A stretch of 64,000 bases of DNA from JAWLHA01 sp041690535. Lineage in GTDB: Bacteria > Pseudomonadota > Gammaproteobacteria > Thiohalomonadales > Thiohalomonadaceae. Below, piece by piece: positions 51,730 through 59,515 of the stretch. Where the stretch lies: NCBI GenBank assembly GCA_041690535.1, contig JAWLHA010000003.1:72631-136630 (forward strand), in the 5' to 3' direction. Under the pieces are notes generated by a model, which had not been told where the DNA came from, did not search any database, and saw only the letters and a list, made by a program, of their open reading frames with translations. Both the position numbers and the translations under genes were made by a program. Numbering within the stretch: the first letter of the stretch is position 1; every line of letters begins with the position of its first letter.

Positions 51730-52356
51730 TCACGTGAACAGCCGGGTGACGGCACGTGCGGCGGCTTCGATGTCGTCAGCACCGAGCACGGCGGAGATCA
51801 CGGCCAGCATGTGGGCGCCGGCCTCCACCAAATGGCCGCCATTGTGTGCGGTGATGCCGCCGATCGCAACCACCGGCACCCCGAGGCGTTGCCGGGCGGC
51901 AACAAGCAGCGAGGGTTCGGCGCGCACCGCCTCCGGTTTGGTGGGGGAGGGATGGAAACTGCCGAAGGCGACGTAATCGGCACCCTGTCGCTGCGCCTCC
52001 ACCGCCGCCTCCAAGCGGTTGTAGCAGGAGACCCCGATGATTGCCCCCGGACCCAGGCGGCGCCGGGCTCCCTGAAGGGCGGCATCCTCCTTGCCCAGGT
52101 GAACGCCATCGGCCCCTACCGCGAGGGCGAGCTCCACATCATCGTTGATGATGAAGGTGGTGCCTGTTTCCGCACAAAGCTTGCGCAACTGTTCGGCCTC
52201 TTGTCGCCGGCGCGGCCAGTCGGTGCCTTTGTCCCGGTATTGGACGATTGCGGCACCACCACGAATGGAGGCGGCAACGGCGGGTGCAAGGCGCTCCCCC
52301 GGGGTGAGCCCGGCATCGGTGATCAAATAAAGTCCGTGCAACGGCAGGCGGGTCAC
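51730..52356 (-). CDS. thiE: Thiamine-phosphate synthase
   Basis: 208-aa enzyme coupling HMP-PP and the thiazole phosphate to thiamine phosphate. Signatures: GLYLITDAGL, the pyrophosphate site IVQYRDKG, NDDVELALAVGADGVHLGKED, and GSFHPSPTKP with VAIGGIT. Its ATG overlaps the thiD stop by 4 bp, indicating coupling with thiD. Confidence 0.96.
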   Translation of the reverse strand: MTRLPLHGLYLITDAGLTPGERLAPAVAASIRGGAAIVQYRDKGTDWPRRRQEAEQLRKLCAETGTTFIINDDVELALAVGADGVHLGKEDAALQGARRRLGPGAIIGVSCYNRLEAAVEAQRQGADYVAFGSFHPSPTKPEAVRAEPSLLVAARQRLGVPVVAIGGITAHNGGHLVEAGAHMLAVISAVLGADDIEAAARAVTRLFT

Positions 52357-53159
52357 TGCGCGGCCTCTTCACTGCGGGCCCAGAAGAGCCGGTTTGGCAT
52401 GTGCTGCCCCATGCCCACCCGGTAGCCCGCCTTGAGCGCCTCCCAGGTAAACTCCTGCGCCTCGTGAATCGCGGTGAACGGCTCCAGCCCCTGCGCGAGC
52501 AGTCCGGCGATGGCGGCCGAGAGGGTGCAGCCGGAGCCGTGATAACTGTGCGGCAGCCGCTCCCAGGTGAAAGTTTCCAAGTGGCGCATGTTGCCGTAAA
52601 GGGTGTTGTTCACGGTCTCGGTGAGCTCGTGGGTGCCGGTGATGAGGACCAGATCGCACCCGGTGGCGAGCAGTTCCTGGGCACAGGCGTCCAGGGTGTC
52701 GGCCTCGGGGGCGAGTGCGCGCGCCTCCTGGCTGTTGGGGGTGAGCACGGTGGTGAGGGGGAATAAGAGCTCGACCATCGCATCCCTGAGGGCCTCGTCG
52801 GCGAGCGCGGTCCCGCCTCCCGCGCGGAGAATGGGGTCGAGCACCACCGGTGCGTCCGGATAGTCCATCAGGATGGAGTGGACCGCCTCCACATTTTCCA
52901 CACTGCCGAGCATGCCGATCTTGAAGGTCGCCACCGGCATGTCCTCGAGCACGGCACGGGCCTGCTCGATGACCAGCATTGGGTCCACCGGCTCGAAGTG
53001 CTTGACATTGATGGTGTCCTGCACGGTGAGGGCGCACACCACCGGTGCGGCCTGACAGCCCATGCTGGCGATCGCTTCGATGTCCGCCTGGAGTCCGGCC
53101 CCTCCGGTGGGGTCGTTGCCGGCAAAGGTCAGCACGATGGGAATGGTCGGTTGGGGCAT
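52353..53159 (-). CDS. thiD: Hydroxymethylpyrimidine/phosphomethylpyrimidine kinase
   Basis: 268-aa ribokinase-family kinase making HMP-PP for thiamine. Signatures: VLTFAGNDPTGGAGLQADIEA, the anion-hole region VVLDPILRAGGG, and the C-terminal YHGSGCTLSAAIAG with the catalytic Gly/Cys motif. The final stretch (MGQHMPNRLFWARSEEAAQ) is a modest extension. No TPP riboswitch was recognised in the 48 bp upstream. Confidence 0.95.
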   Translation of the reverse strand: MPQPTIPIVLTFAGNDPTGGAGLQADIEAIASMGCQAAPVVCALTVQDTINVKHFEPVDPMLVIEQARAVLEDMPVATFKIGMLGSVENVEAVHSILMDYPDAPVVLDPILRAGGGTALADEALRDAMVELLFPLTTVLTPNSQEARALAPEADTLDACAQELLATGCDLVLITGTHELTETVNNTLYGNMRHLETFTWERLPHSYHGSGCTLSAAIAGLLAQGLEPFTAIHEAQEFTWEALKAGYRVGMGQHMPNRLFWARSEEAAQ

Positions 53160-53207
53160 GGAGGATCTCCAGCAGCAGCCACTTGATCAAATCGTAACAG
53201 AGTCGCC

Positions 53208-53768
53208 CTACGGCAACGTGCCCGCCTGGCGGGCAAGGAAGGCCGTCTTGGCCGAGAGCTCAAGTGAACAGGTCCATTTGTAGGCGAGGTTCAGTGTTGG
53301 TGCGCAGGCGTAGACGCCATGGCCGCGCACCACCGTGATGGGGTGGGATGCAAGCGCCTCGGCCACCTTGGCAGGTGCCTCCTCCACGTAGCGCTCGTAC
53401 GGGATGGTGATCACCGGGATCTCACCGAAATAGTACTGACCCTCGAAGTCCGGTGGCAGAAAGTCCCTCCCGTCCATGGTCATGGCCACGCTGTAAGGGC
53501 CATGGCTATGAAGGATGGCGCGTGCCTCGGCGTTGTTCTGATAGACCAAGAGATGAAGCGGGGCATCCAGCGAAGCCCCTTCGGCACAGCCGCCGGCCAT
53601 TTCGCAGCGGATCAAATCCGCTCTCTCCAGCAAGTCGGCACAGGCACCGGTGGGGGTCACCCACACTTCCTCCCCGAGGCGCACGGAGGCGTTCCCGCTG
53701 TGGGAGTCGTTATTGCCGTACTGGCGAAGCCAGCGGTAGTGCCTGACCAAATCTTCCAGGGGATCCAT
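53208..53768 (-). CDS. Class II aldolase/adducin family protein
   Basis: 186-aa zinc-dependent aldolase fold (L-fuculose-phosphate/ribulose-phosphate epimerase family). The zinc histidine pair is in ILHSHGPYSV, with a further histidine in VRGHGVYA and the GNASVRLGEEVWVTPTGA substrate/phosphate segment. The family includes FucA, AraD and MtnB; the sequence does not settle the substrate. It lies between hemJ and thiD. Confidence 0.85.
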   Translation of the reverse strand: MDPLEDLVRHYRWLRQYGNNDSHSGNASVRLGEEVWVTPTGACADLLERADLIRCEMAGGCAEGASLDAPLHLLVYQNNAEARAILHSHGPYSVAMTMDGRDFLPPDFEGQYYFGEIPVITIPYERYVEEAPAKVAEALASHPITVVRGHGVYACAPTLNLAYKWTCSLELSAKTAFLARQAGTLP

Positions 53769-53863
53769 GAGGTGATTTTATCCAAGCTGTTGCGCTGCGG
53801 CGACTCGGCTCGCCGTCCGAATGCGACCGCACCATCGCTCCTGGGTCTGCGCCGTTCCGGGGA

Positions 53864-54289
53864 TCAAAAGGGTTTGACCACCGCCAGCAGCACGATCGCG
53901 ATGAGCAGAAACACCGGGAGTTCATTGAACCAGCGGTAGAACACGTGACTGCGGGTATTGCGGTCATCCCGGAATGCCCGAATGAGTTTCCCGCAGTAGA
54001 GGTGATAGCCGATCAGCAGGACCACCAGGGTGATCTTCGCATGAAGCCAACCCATGTGCGCGTAGGCGGCCCAGGCGTACTCCCCCAGCATCCACAGCCC
54101 GAGTCCCACCGTCACAATCAGGCTTGGGGTCATGATCCCGTTGTAGAGCTTGCGCTCCATGATCTTGAACCGCTCCAGGCTGATGGTGTCCTCGGCCATT
54201 GCGTGATAGACGAACAGTCGCGGCAGATAGAAAATGGCCGCGAACCAGGTGACCATAGCAATCAGATGAAAGCCCTTGACCCACAACAT
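53864..54289 (-). CDS. hemJ: HemJ-type protoporphyrinogen IX oxidase
   Basis: 141-aa membrane protein with four hydrophobic helices. The conserved N-terminal histidine is in WVKGFHLIAMVTWFAAIFYLPRLFVYH, with the later ARLK-type KITLVVLLIGYH segment and the arginine-rich RAFRDDRNTRSHVFYRWFNE loop. HemJ oxidises protoporphyrinogen IX in heme synthesis. With hemL nearby, the region carries two heme steps. A TlpA-like gene lies 11 bp upstream and is probably co-transcribed. Confidence 0.9.
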   Translation of the reverse strand: MLWVKGFHLIAMVTWFAAIFYLPRLFVYHAMAEDTISLERFKIMERKLYNGIMTPSLIVTVGLGLWMLGEYAWAAYAHMGWLHAKITLVVLLIGYHLYCGKLIRAFRDDRNTRSHVFYRWFNELPVFLLIAIVLLAVVKPF

Positions 54290-54300
54290 TTCCCGTCTCC

Positions 54301-54807
54301 CTAGCCCTGACCCAACATGGCCACGATCCGGCCCCTCAGCCGATCCATCTCCAGCTCCCCAAGCTTGTGCTGGACGATCCGCCCTTTCGGGTCGATGAGG
54401 AAGGAGGTGGGGGTGAGACGGACATCACCGAAACCCCGGGCCGCCTCCCCGCGGTCATCCAGGGCGACCTGGTAGGGTACCCCCTTGCGGCGGATCAGCT
54501 CGCGTACCTGGTCAGGGGGATCGTACTCCATGGCCACCGCGATGATGCCGAGGCCCCGGGGGCCGAACTCTTCGTGCAACTCGATCAGGTGCGGGATCTC
54601 CTTGATGCACCCGGGGCAGGTGGTGGCCCAGAAGGTGACCAGCAGGGGACGCCCGCGAAACTGATCCAGGGCGATGCGCCCCCCGTCCAGGGTCGCCACC
54701 GAAACGCTCGGGACCTGTTTGGCCCCGCTGGGGACGAGCCACACGTACGTCAAGGCGCCCAGCAGCACCAGTGCGGCCACACCGATGATCCAGTCTTTGG
54801 TCTTCAC
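54301..54807 (-). CDS. TlpA/ResA-like membrane-anchored thioredoxin
   Basis: 168-aa periplasmic thioredoxin. An N-terminal signal anchor (WIIGVAALVLLGALTYVWLV) is followed by a thioredoxin fold with redox motif C-P-G-C in WATTCPGCIKEIPHL and the cis-proline in LTPTSFLID. Members supply reductant for cytochrome c maturation or envelope protein repair, which fits the c-type cytochrome and heme genes in this region. Confidence 0.9.
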   Translation of the reverse strand: MKTKDWIIGVAALVLLGALTYVWLVPSGAKQVPSVSVATLDGGRIALDQFRGRPLLVTFWATTCPGCIKEIPHLIELHEEFGPRGLGIIAVAMEYDPPDQVRELIRRKGVPYQVALDDRGEAARGFGDVRLTPTSFLIDPKGRIVQHKLGELEMDRLRGRIVAMLGQG

Positions 54808-54926
54808 CCCGCTCTCCTCTGTGTTCGGACCGGCAGATTGGCCGGATTCTAACCCGATTTCCTCCCATGACGCAGTGCAATGCGGATTCGGTGGGTAACT
54901 GGGGAGTGAACCATCAATTCGCCCCC

Positions 54927-56315
54927 CTATCCGCCACGGACGCCCTCTCCGGTCGGGGCCTCCCTGGATTGGGTCCCTTGAGGGCGCAGGGGTTCCAGGA
55001 ATGCGGCCGCGAGGGCGCGGTAGATGGGTTGGGGGCAGATCAGACGCGAAGTACCGTAGGCAATGAATGCAGTGGCCATGAGAGGCAACAACATGCGGTG
55101 GTTGTCGGTCATTTCCATCACGATGACGAAGGCTGTGATGGGGGTCTGAACCACGCCCGTAAAATAGCCCACCATGGCAAGAATGATGACCGCCTTGGGG
55201 TCCACATGCGGCAGCAGGGTAGTCAGGTCGGCGCCGAGGCCTGCCCCGGTGGCCAGGGAGGGGGCGAAGATCCCCCCCGGGATCCCGCTCAGGTAGGATG
55301 CAATGCTGGCCAGCATTTTATAAAAGGGGTAACCCGGGTCCAGCAGTTCCCCCGAGACAATTCGCTGCGCCTCCGGGTAGCCGGTGCCATAGCTGAGGTG
55401 GCCCGAGGCCAGTCCGATGAACGCCACCGCCAGTCCGCACAGCCCCGCGACCGCCATCGGGTGCGCGCGGTACCAAGGGGCGATCCGGCGTGACGACCAG
55501 ACCAGCGTTTGGCTGAACAACCCTCCGAGCCCCCCTCCGATGACGCCGCAGATGGGAACGGCAATCCAGTGGTCGAGTTGCGACAGCTCCGCAGAGGTTG
55601 AGCCGAAATAGCTGTAGTTACCCAGGATCACCAGCGCTGTCATCCCGGCGAATATGACTGCGGTCAGCACCACGCCACTGGTGCGCTCCTCGAACGACCG
55701 GCTGATCTCTTCGACGGCAAAGACGATTCCCGCCAGCGGTGTATTGAAGGCAGCGGCGATCCCGGCGGCGCCGCCCGCGAGAATGAGTGACTTTTCCATG
55801 TGGTGGGGTGGAAACCGCACCCATCGGCCGACGGAAAACATGATTGCGGCGCCAATGTGGACCGTCGGCCCCTCCCGACCGATGGAGGCGCCGGAGAGCA
55901 GGCCCAGCAGAGTGAGCAACACCTTGCCGATGGCGATCCGAAACGACAACACCGTTGCGCGCAACGGGTCGGAGGCCCTGACCTCGAGCGCCGCGAGGGT
56001 TTGCGGAATCCCGCTGCCCTGCGCGCCTGGAAAATGGCGCCGAGTAAGCCACGCCACCAGCACCAAGCCGGCCGGAGAGAGCACCAGGGGAGCATAGGGC
56101 TGCGCTTCCACCAGTTGCGCGAACAGTTGGCCGGCGTGTTCGCTGGTGACCGCAAAGAGGGTGGCCAGAAGACCTACGGTTGTCGCGCCGCCCCACAGCG
56201 CCAGCCGGATCCGCCAAGCCGTCGGGGAGAGAAACTGTCGCTTGGAACGGTGGATGTGCCGGCGCATGTGGGCGGAAACTGACTCGCGTACTCGGGTGAC
56301 CCGCCAATATACCAC
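54927..56315 (-). CDS. ClC-family chloride channel/transporter
   Basis: 462-aa multi-helix membrane protein. All three chloride-pathway motifs are present: GSGIPQT, GREGPTVHIG (with the gating glutamate) and GGIFAPSLATGAG. CLC proteins act as Cl-/H+ antiporters or channels, for example in acid resistance. The start is uncertain: the furthest codon is GTG 56315, with ATG at 56267 also plausible, and neither has a clear Shine-Dalgarno. No CBS domains follow the membrane part. Confidence 0.9.
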   Translation of the reverse strand: MVYWRVTRVRESVSAHMRRHIHRSKRQFLSPTAWRIRLALWGGATTVGLLATLFAVTSEHAGQLFAQLVEAQPYAPLVLSPAGLVLVAWLTRRHFPGAQGSGIPQTLAALEVRASDPLRATVLSFRIAIGKVLLTLLGLLSGASIGREGPTVHIGAAIMFSVGRWVRFPPHHMEKSLILAGGAAGIAAAFNTPLAGIVFAVEEISRSFEERTSGVVLTAVIFAGMTALVILGNYSYFGSTSAELSQLDHWIAVPICGVIGGGLGGLFSQTLVWSSRRIAPWYRAHPMAVAGLCGLAVAFIGLASGHLSYGTGYPEAQRIVSGELLDPGYPFYKMLASIASYLSGIPGGIFAPSLATGAGLGADLTTLLPHVDPKAVIILAMVGYFTGVVQTPITAFVIVMEMTDNHRMLLPLMATAFIAYGTSRLICPQPIYRALAAAFLEPLRPQGTQSREAPTGEGVRGG

Positions 56316-56351
56316 ATCGGGCCGGGGGGGCAGGGCGAGTGGTTACTAACG

Positions 56352-56482
56352 CAGGGTAAACGCATACTTACCCAAGAGCGATGTAAGTCCTTGAAAGCAG
56401 CTGTGCTCTGGATATTACCCACGCACGCCCGACGACCTGCTTTCAAGGACTTACGTCACTCCTGGGTAAGTGCACATTCACC
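56352..56482 (+). repeat. Palindromic element, two left-type ends (copy E)
   Basis: The left end CAGGGTAAACGCATACTTACCC and arm GATGTAAGTCCTTGAAAGCAG are followed by a changed centre. A reversed left-type end (CTGCTTTCAAGGACTTACGTCACTCCTGGGTAAGTGC) follows instead of the usual right end. The last bases are decayed and no direct repeats flank it. Confidence 0.85.
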
Positions 56483-56503
56483 AAGGGGCCGAGCACTTGT
56501 TCC

Positions 56504-56532
56504 TTGACATTCATCCCTCGGCGCATTAGGGT
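56504..56532 (+). promoter_or_regulatory. Strong promoter upstream of argC
   Basis: TTGACA (56504-56509) and TAGGGT (56527-56532) are separated by exactly 17 bp. The -35 is perfect. The predicted start is near 56539, just before a palindromic segment and a terminator-like hairpin. Confidence 0.7.
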
Positions 56533-56538
56533 ATTCGC

Positions 56539-56612
56539 CAGTTCTTGCTTCAAGAACAACAAGAACTGTTGCACCAAGCTTCAAGCGGCCTCGGCCGCTT
56601 TCTTTGTTTTTG
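56539..56612 (+). ncRNA. Candidate small RNA or attenuated leader before argC
   Basis: A short transcript would begin after the promoter above, with alternating pairings of AGTTCTTG and CAAGAAC(T) (56540-56568). It ends at an intrinsic-terminator-like hairpin AAGCGGC-CTCG-GCCGCTT (56583-56600), followed by TTTCTTTGTTTTT. It is either an independent sRNA of about 75 nt or a leader that controls read-through into argC. Confidence 0.55.
56583..56612 (+). terminator. Intrinsic terminator-like hairpin before argC
   Basis: AAGCGGC (56583-56589) and GCCGCTT (56594-56600) form a 7-bp stem with a CTCG tetraloop, followed by a T-rich run with few interruptions. It lies 80 bp before the argC ATG. Confidence 0.75.
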
Positions 56613-56691
56613 GGCCTGTTACAAACACGGGCTTTTCCTTTGATCCCGCACCTTTTATCATTTCCGTTTCAGCGGAAACAGCCGGAATCTG

Positions 56692-57729
56692 ATGGCGATG
56701 ATTAAAGCAGGCATCGTAGGCGGAACAGGTTACACGGGCGTCGAATTGCTGCGGCTTTTGGCCGCTCACCCGGAAGTGGCCTTGCGGGTGATCACCTCCC
56801 GATCCGAGGAGGGAACCGCCGTGGCCGATATGTTTCCCAACCTGCGCGGACACCTTGACCTGCGCTTCAGCGCGCCCGACATGGAGATCCTCAAGGGGTG
56901 TGATGTGGTCTTTTTCGCCACGCCCAACGGCACTGCCATGGGGATGGTGCCCCAGTTGCTGGACGCGGGCGTGCGGGTGGTGGATCTCGCGGCGGACTTC
57001 CGGATCAGGGACATTGCCCTGTGGGAGCAGTGGTACGGCATGAGCCACGCGTGCCCGGGCGCGGTGGCCGAGGCCGTCTATGGCCTGCCCGAGGTGAATC
57101 GGGCGGCAATTCGGGAGGCTCGACTGGTCGCGAATCCTGGCTGCTACCCCACTGCTGTCACGCTCGGCTTCCTCCCTTTGGTGGAACAGGGGGTTATTCG
57201 AACCGAACACCTGGTGGCGGACTGCAAGTCCGGTGTCAGCGGGGCTGGACGCAAGGCCAGCGTTGCAACCCTCCTGTGCGAGGTGGAGGGGAGCTTCAAG
57301 GCCTACGCCGTCCCCGGTCACCGGCATCTGCCCGAAATCAGCCAGAACCTCGCCGACGCGGCTCAAGGAGAAGTCGGAGTGACCTTTGTGCCGCATCTCC
57401 TGCCGATGGTTCGGGGCATACATGCAACGCTCTACGCCACGCTCAAGGACCCTCAGGTGGACCTTCAAGCGCTGTTTGAGAGCCGCTACGCCGGTGAACC
57501 GTTCGTGGACGTGCTGCCGGCCGGCGCCCATCCCGAGACACGGACGGTCCGCGGGGGCAATGTCTGCCGCATTGCGGTCCATCGCCCCCAAGGGGGGAAT
57601 ACGGTGGTGGTTCTGGCCGTCATCGACAACCTGGTCAAGGGGGCGGCCGGGCAGGCGGTGCAGAATATGAACATCATGTTCGGACTGGAAGAGCAGCAGG
57701 GACTCGAAGCGATTCCCGTGCTGCCATGA
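56692..57729 (+). CDS. argC: N-acetyl-gamma-glutamyl-phosphate reductase
   Basis: 345-aa NADPH-dependent reductase in arginine synthesis. NADP-binding start AGIVGGTGYTGVELLRLL, catalytic cysteine in LVANPGCYPTAVTLG, and HRHLPEI (the base histidine region) are present. Two in-frame ATGs at the start (ATGGCGATG) are both possible. Its stop overlaps the next gene's ATG by 4 bp. Confidence 0.97.
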   Translation: MAMIKAGIVGGTGYTGVELLRLLAAHPEVALRVITSRSEEGTAVADMFPNLRGHLDLRFSAPDMEILKGCDVVFFATPNGTAMGMVPQLLDAGVRVVDLAADFRIRDIALWEQWYGMSHACPGAVAEAVYGLPEVNRAAIREARLVANPGCYPTAVTLGFLPLVEQGVIRTEHLVADCKSGVSGAGRKASVATLLCEVEGSFKAYAVPGHRHLPEISQNLADAAQGEVGVTFVPHLLPMVRGIHATLYATLKDPQVDLQALFESRYAGEPFVDVLPAGAHPETRTVRGGNVCRIAVHRPQGGNTVVVLAVIDNLVKGAAGQAVQNMNIMFGLEEQQGLEAIPVLP

Positions 57730-58436
57730 CGCGCCTGGTCGTCAAGACCCACTCGCCTTGGCGGGTGAGGATCATGGCCCTCGGACTGCTCACCGCGGCC
57801 GGGCTGTCCGGGTGGGGCCTGCATCGCCTGGGTTACCATCGCGCCGGGCTGGAGTTCCAGGCCTTGCAGGTGGAGCGTTCGCGCTTGGCGGAACTCAATG
57901 CGGAATTGACCCGAACCAATACTGAACTGCGGGAACGCAGGGCGATCCTCGAGCGCAGTAGCCAGGTGGAGCACGTGGCCTACAAGCAGTTGGAGGGCAC
58001 GGTTGGCGGGCTGCAGGATGAGATTCTGGAACTCAAGGAAGAGCTCGCCTTCTATAGAGGTATCGTCTCCCCCGGGGACACCGGTCGTGGCCTGACCATC
58101 CAGAGTTTGCAGATCACCCGACGGGCGGTGGAGCGGGGGTTCCACTATAAGCTGGTGTTGACCCAGGTCCTCGATAACGCGACGGTCGCCCGTGGCGAGG
58201 TATCCATGAATATCGAGGGCATTCAGAATGGCGTTCCCAGGGAGTTGTCTCTGCAAGAGGCCGGTTCTGTGAAGTCGGATCTGGCTTTCCGATTCAAATA
58301 CTTCCAGAATCTGGAAGGCGATCTGCTTCTCCCCGAAGGGTTTATCCCCGCGAGGGTCACCGTGTTCATCGACGCCCAGGGCCGCAAGCAGAAGCGACTG
58401 GAGAAGGTATTTGACTGGCCGGTAGAGGAGAGTTAG
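57726..58436 (+). CDS. Membrane-anchored coiled-coil protein (DUF6776-like)
   Basis: 236-aa protein with one N-terminal transmembrane helix (about 14-34), a coiled coil (about 40-110, with repeated L-x6-L and E-rich heptads) and a C-terminal beta-rich domain (about 115-225) that resembles the family often named DUF6776. That name is from memory and not verified. It overlaps argC by 4 bp and is followed after 5 bp by bactofilin. The coiled coil could interact with the bactofilin cytoskeleton, but this is inference from adjacency. Confidence 0.75.
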   Translation: MTRLVVKTHSPWRVRIMALGLLTAAGLSGWGLHRLGYHRAGLEFQALQVERSRLAELNAELTRTNTELRERRAILERSSQVEHVAYKQLEGTVGGLQDEILELKEELAFYRGIVSPGDTGRGLTIQSLQITRRAVERGFHYKLVLTQVLDNATVARGEVSMNIEGIQNGVPRELSLQEAGSVKSDLAFRFKYFQNLEGDLLLPEGFIPARVTVFIDAQGRKQKRLEKVFDWPVEES

Positions 58437-58441
58437 GAATC

Positions 58442-58924
58442 ATGTTCGGCAAGAGCAGAAAAAGCGGAAAGGGTGGCAAGAGCACCAAAATCGATACCCT
58501 GATTGGACAGAACTCCGAATTGCGAGGGGATGTGATCTTCAGTGGTGGGCTCCATGTGGACGGCACCATCAGAGGTAACGTCATCGCGGAGGAGGAGAGC
58601 GGCTCGGTCCTGAGTGTCAGCGAGCGCGGCACGGTCGAAGGGGAAGTCCGCGTACCGAACATCATTCTCAACGGAACCGTCATCGGCGATGTGTATGCCT
58701 CCGAGCACATCGAGTTGGCGGCACATGCCCGTGTGAAAGGCAATGTGTACTACAAAATCATTGAAATGGCTCGTGGGGCCGAGGTGAATGGCAATTTGGT
58801 CCACCAGGGGCGTGAAGAGAAGGCGCCAGCCAAGCCGATGCCGGTGAAAGCTCCAGCGCCCGCGACGGGGAAGGAGAAGAAAAACCCCGTGGAGCCCAAG
58901 GTCAACGAAGTCGCCAATTCTTGA
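58442..58924 (+). CDS. Bactofilin (CcmA-like polymer-forming protein)
   Basis: 160-aa bactofilin. The right-handed beta-helix core (about 18-120) shows the periodic G-x-I/V pattern: LIGQNSELRGDVIFSGGLHVDGTIRG in outline, then SERGTVEGEVRVPN and VIGDVYASEHIEL. The lysine/proline-rich tails are disordered. Bactofilins polymerise without nucleotide and help set cell shape or polar positions. The start follows directly after the coiled-coil protein gene, suggesting joint expression. Confidence 0.93.
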   Translation: MFGKSRKSGKGGKSTKIDTLIGQNSELRGDVIFSGGLHVDGTIRGNVIAEEESGSVLSVSERGTVEGEVRVPNIILNGTVIGDVYASEHIELAAHARVKGNVYYKIIEMARGAEVNGNLVHQGREEKAPAKPMPVKAPAPATGKEKKNPVEPKVNEVANS

Positions 58925-58990
58925 CTGCGTGACTAGGATTAGGAATACTTCGCAGTCAATCGCGCCAGCCAACCAATTTGGAGATGCATC

Positions 58991-59332
58991 ATGAGTGACG
59001 CTGAAAGCCCTCTCATCTTTACCGACAGCGCAGCCAACAAGGTAAAGGCCCTGATCGAGGAAGAGGGCAATGACAACCTCAAACTGCGGGTTTTCGTGAC
59101 CGGTGGCGGTTGCTCGGGGTTCCAGTATGGTTTTACCTTCGATGAAAGTGTGAACGATGGGGACACACTGGTGGAAAAGAATGGGGTGACCTTGCTCATC
59201 GACCCCATGAGCTTCCAGTATCTGGTCGGTGCCGAAATTGACTACACCGAGGGGCTCGAAGGCGCTCAGTTCGTGATCCGCAACCCCAATGCAACGACCA
59301 CCTGCGGCTGCGGCTCCTCCTTCTCCGCTTAA
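58991..59332 (+). CDS. erpA: Iron-sulfur cluster insertion protein ErpA
   Basis: 113-aa A-type carrier that passes Fe-S clusters to apo-enzymes. The three conserved cysteines are visible: one in TGGGCSGFQYGF and two in TTCGCGSSFSA near the C-terminus. An N-terminal extension of about 6 residues is typical. It has its own spacer from the bactofilin gene and is followed by a small mobile element. Confidence 0.96.
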   Translation: MSDAESPLIFTDSAANKVKALIEEEGNDNLKLRVFVTGGGCSGFQYGFTFDESVNDGDTLVEKNGVTLLIDPMSFQYLVGAEIDYTEGLEGAQFVIRNPNATTTCGCGSSFSA

Positions 59333-59374
59333 CGCCCGCCCCGGGGCTTCCCCACAGGGGGAGTCCCGTCTTCG

Positions 59375-59448
59375 CCGCTCCACCCAGGGTGAACGCATAG
59401 TCACAGCACGGCCGTGGCGTAAGGATGTGTTTACCCTGCCGCTCCACC
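59375..59448 (+). mobile_element. Minimal palindromic element, copy F, with 10-bp direct repeats
   Basis: The element spans 59385-59438 (54 bp): CAGGGTGAACGCATAG ... GTTTACCCTG, essentially two ends with no centre. Exact repeats CCGCTCCACC (59375-59384 and 59439-59448) flank it, so even the short form appears to have moved or to have arisen from an inserted copy by deletion. Confidence 0.9.
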
Positions 59449-59515
59449 CCGATTTCTCCCGAATGTTCAGCCATTCTGGTATCCTTACGCCTCTTCTCTG
59501 AAGCTGGAGAGTAGT

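Noticed and set aside
53160..53207. TPP riboswitch before thiD
   Set aside because: Only 48 bp are available and the CUGAGA and ACCUGA boxes are absent.
24648..59448. CRISPR array
   Set aside because: The repeats are dispersed kilobases apart, palindromic and of variable length, with no spacers or cas genes.
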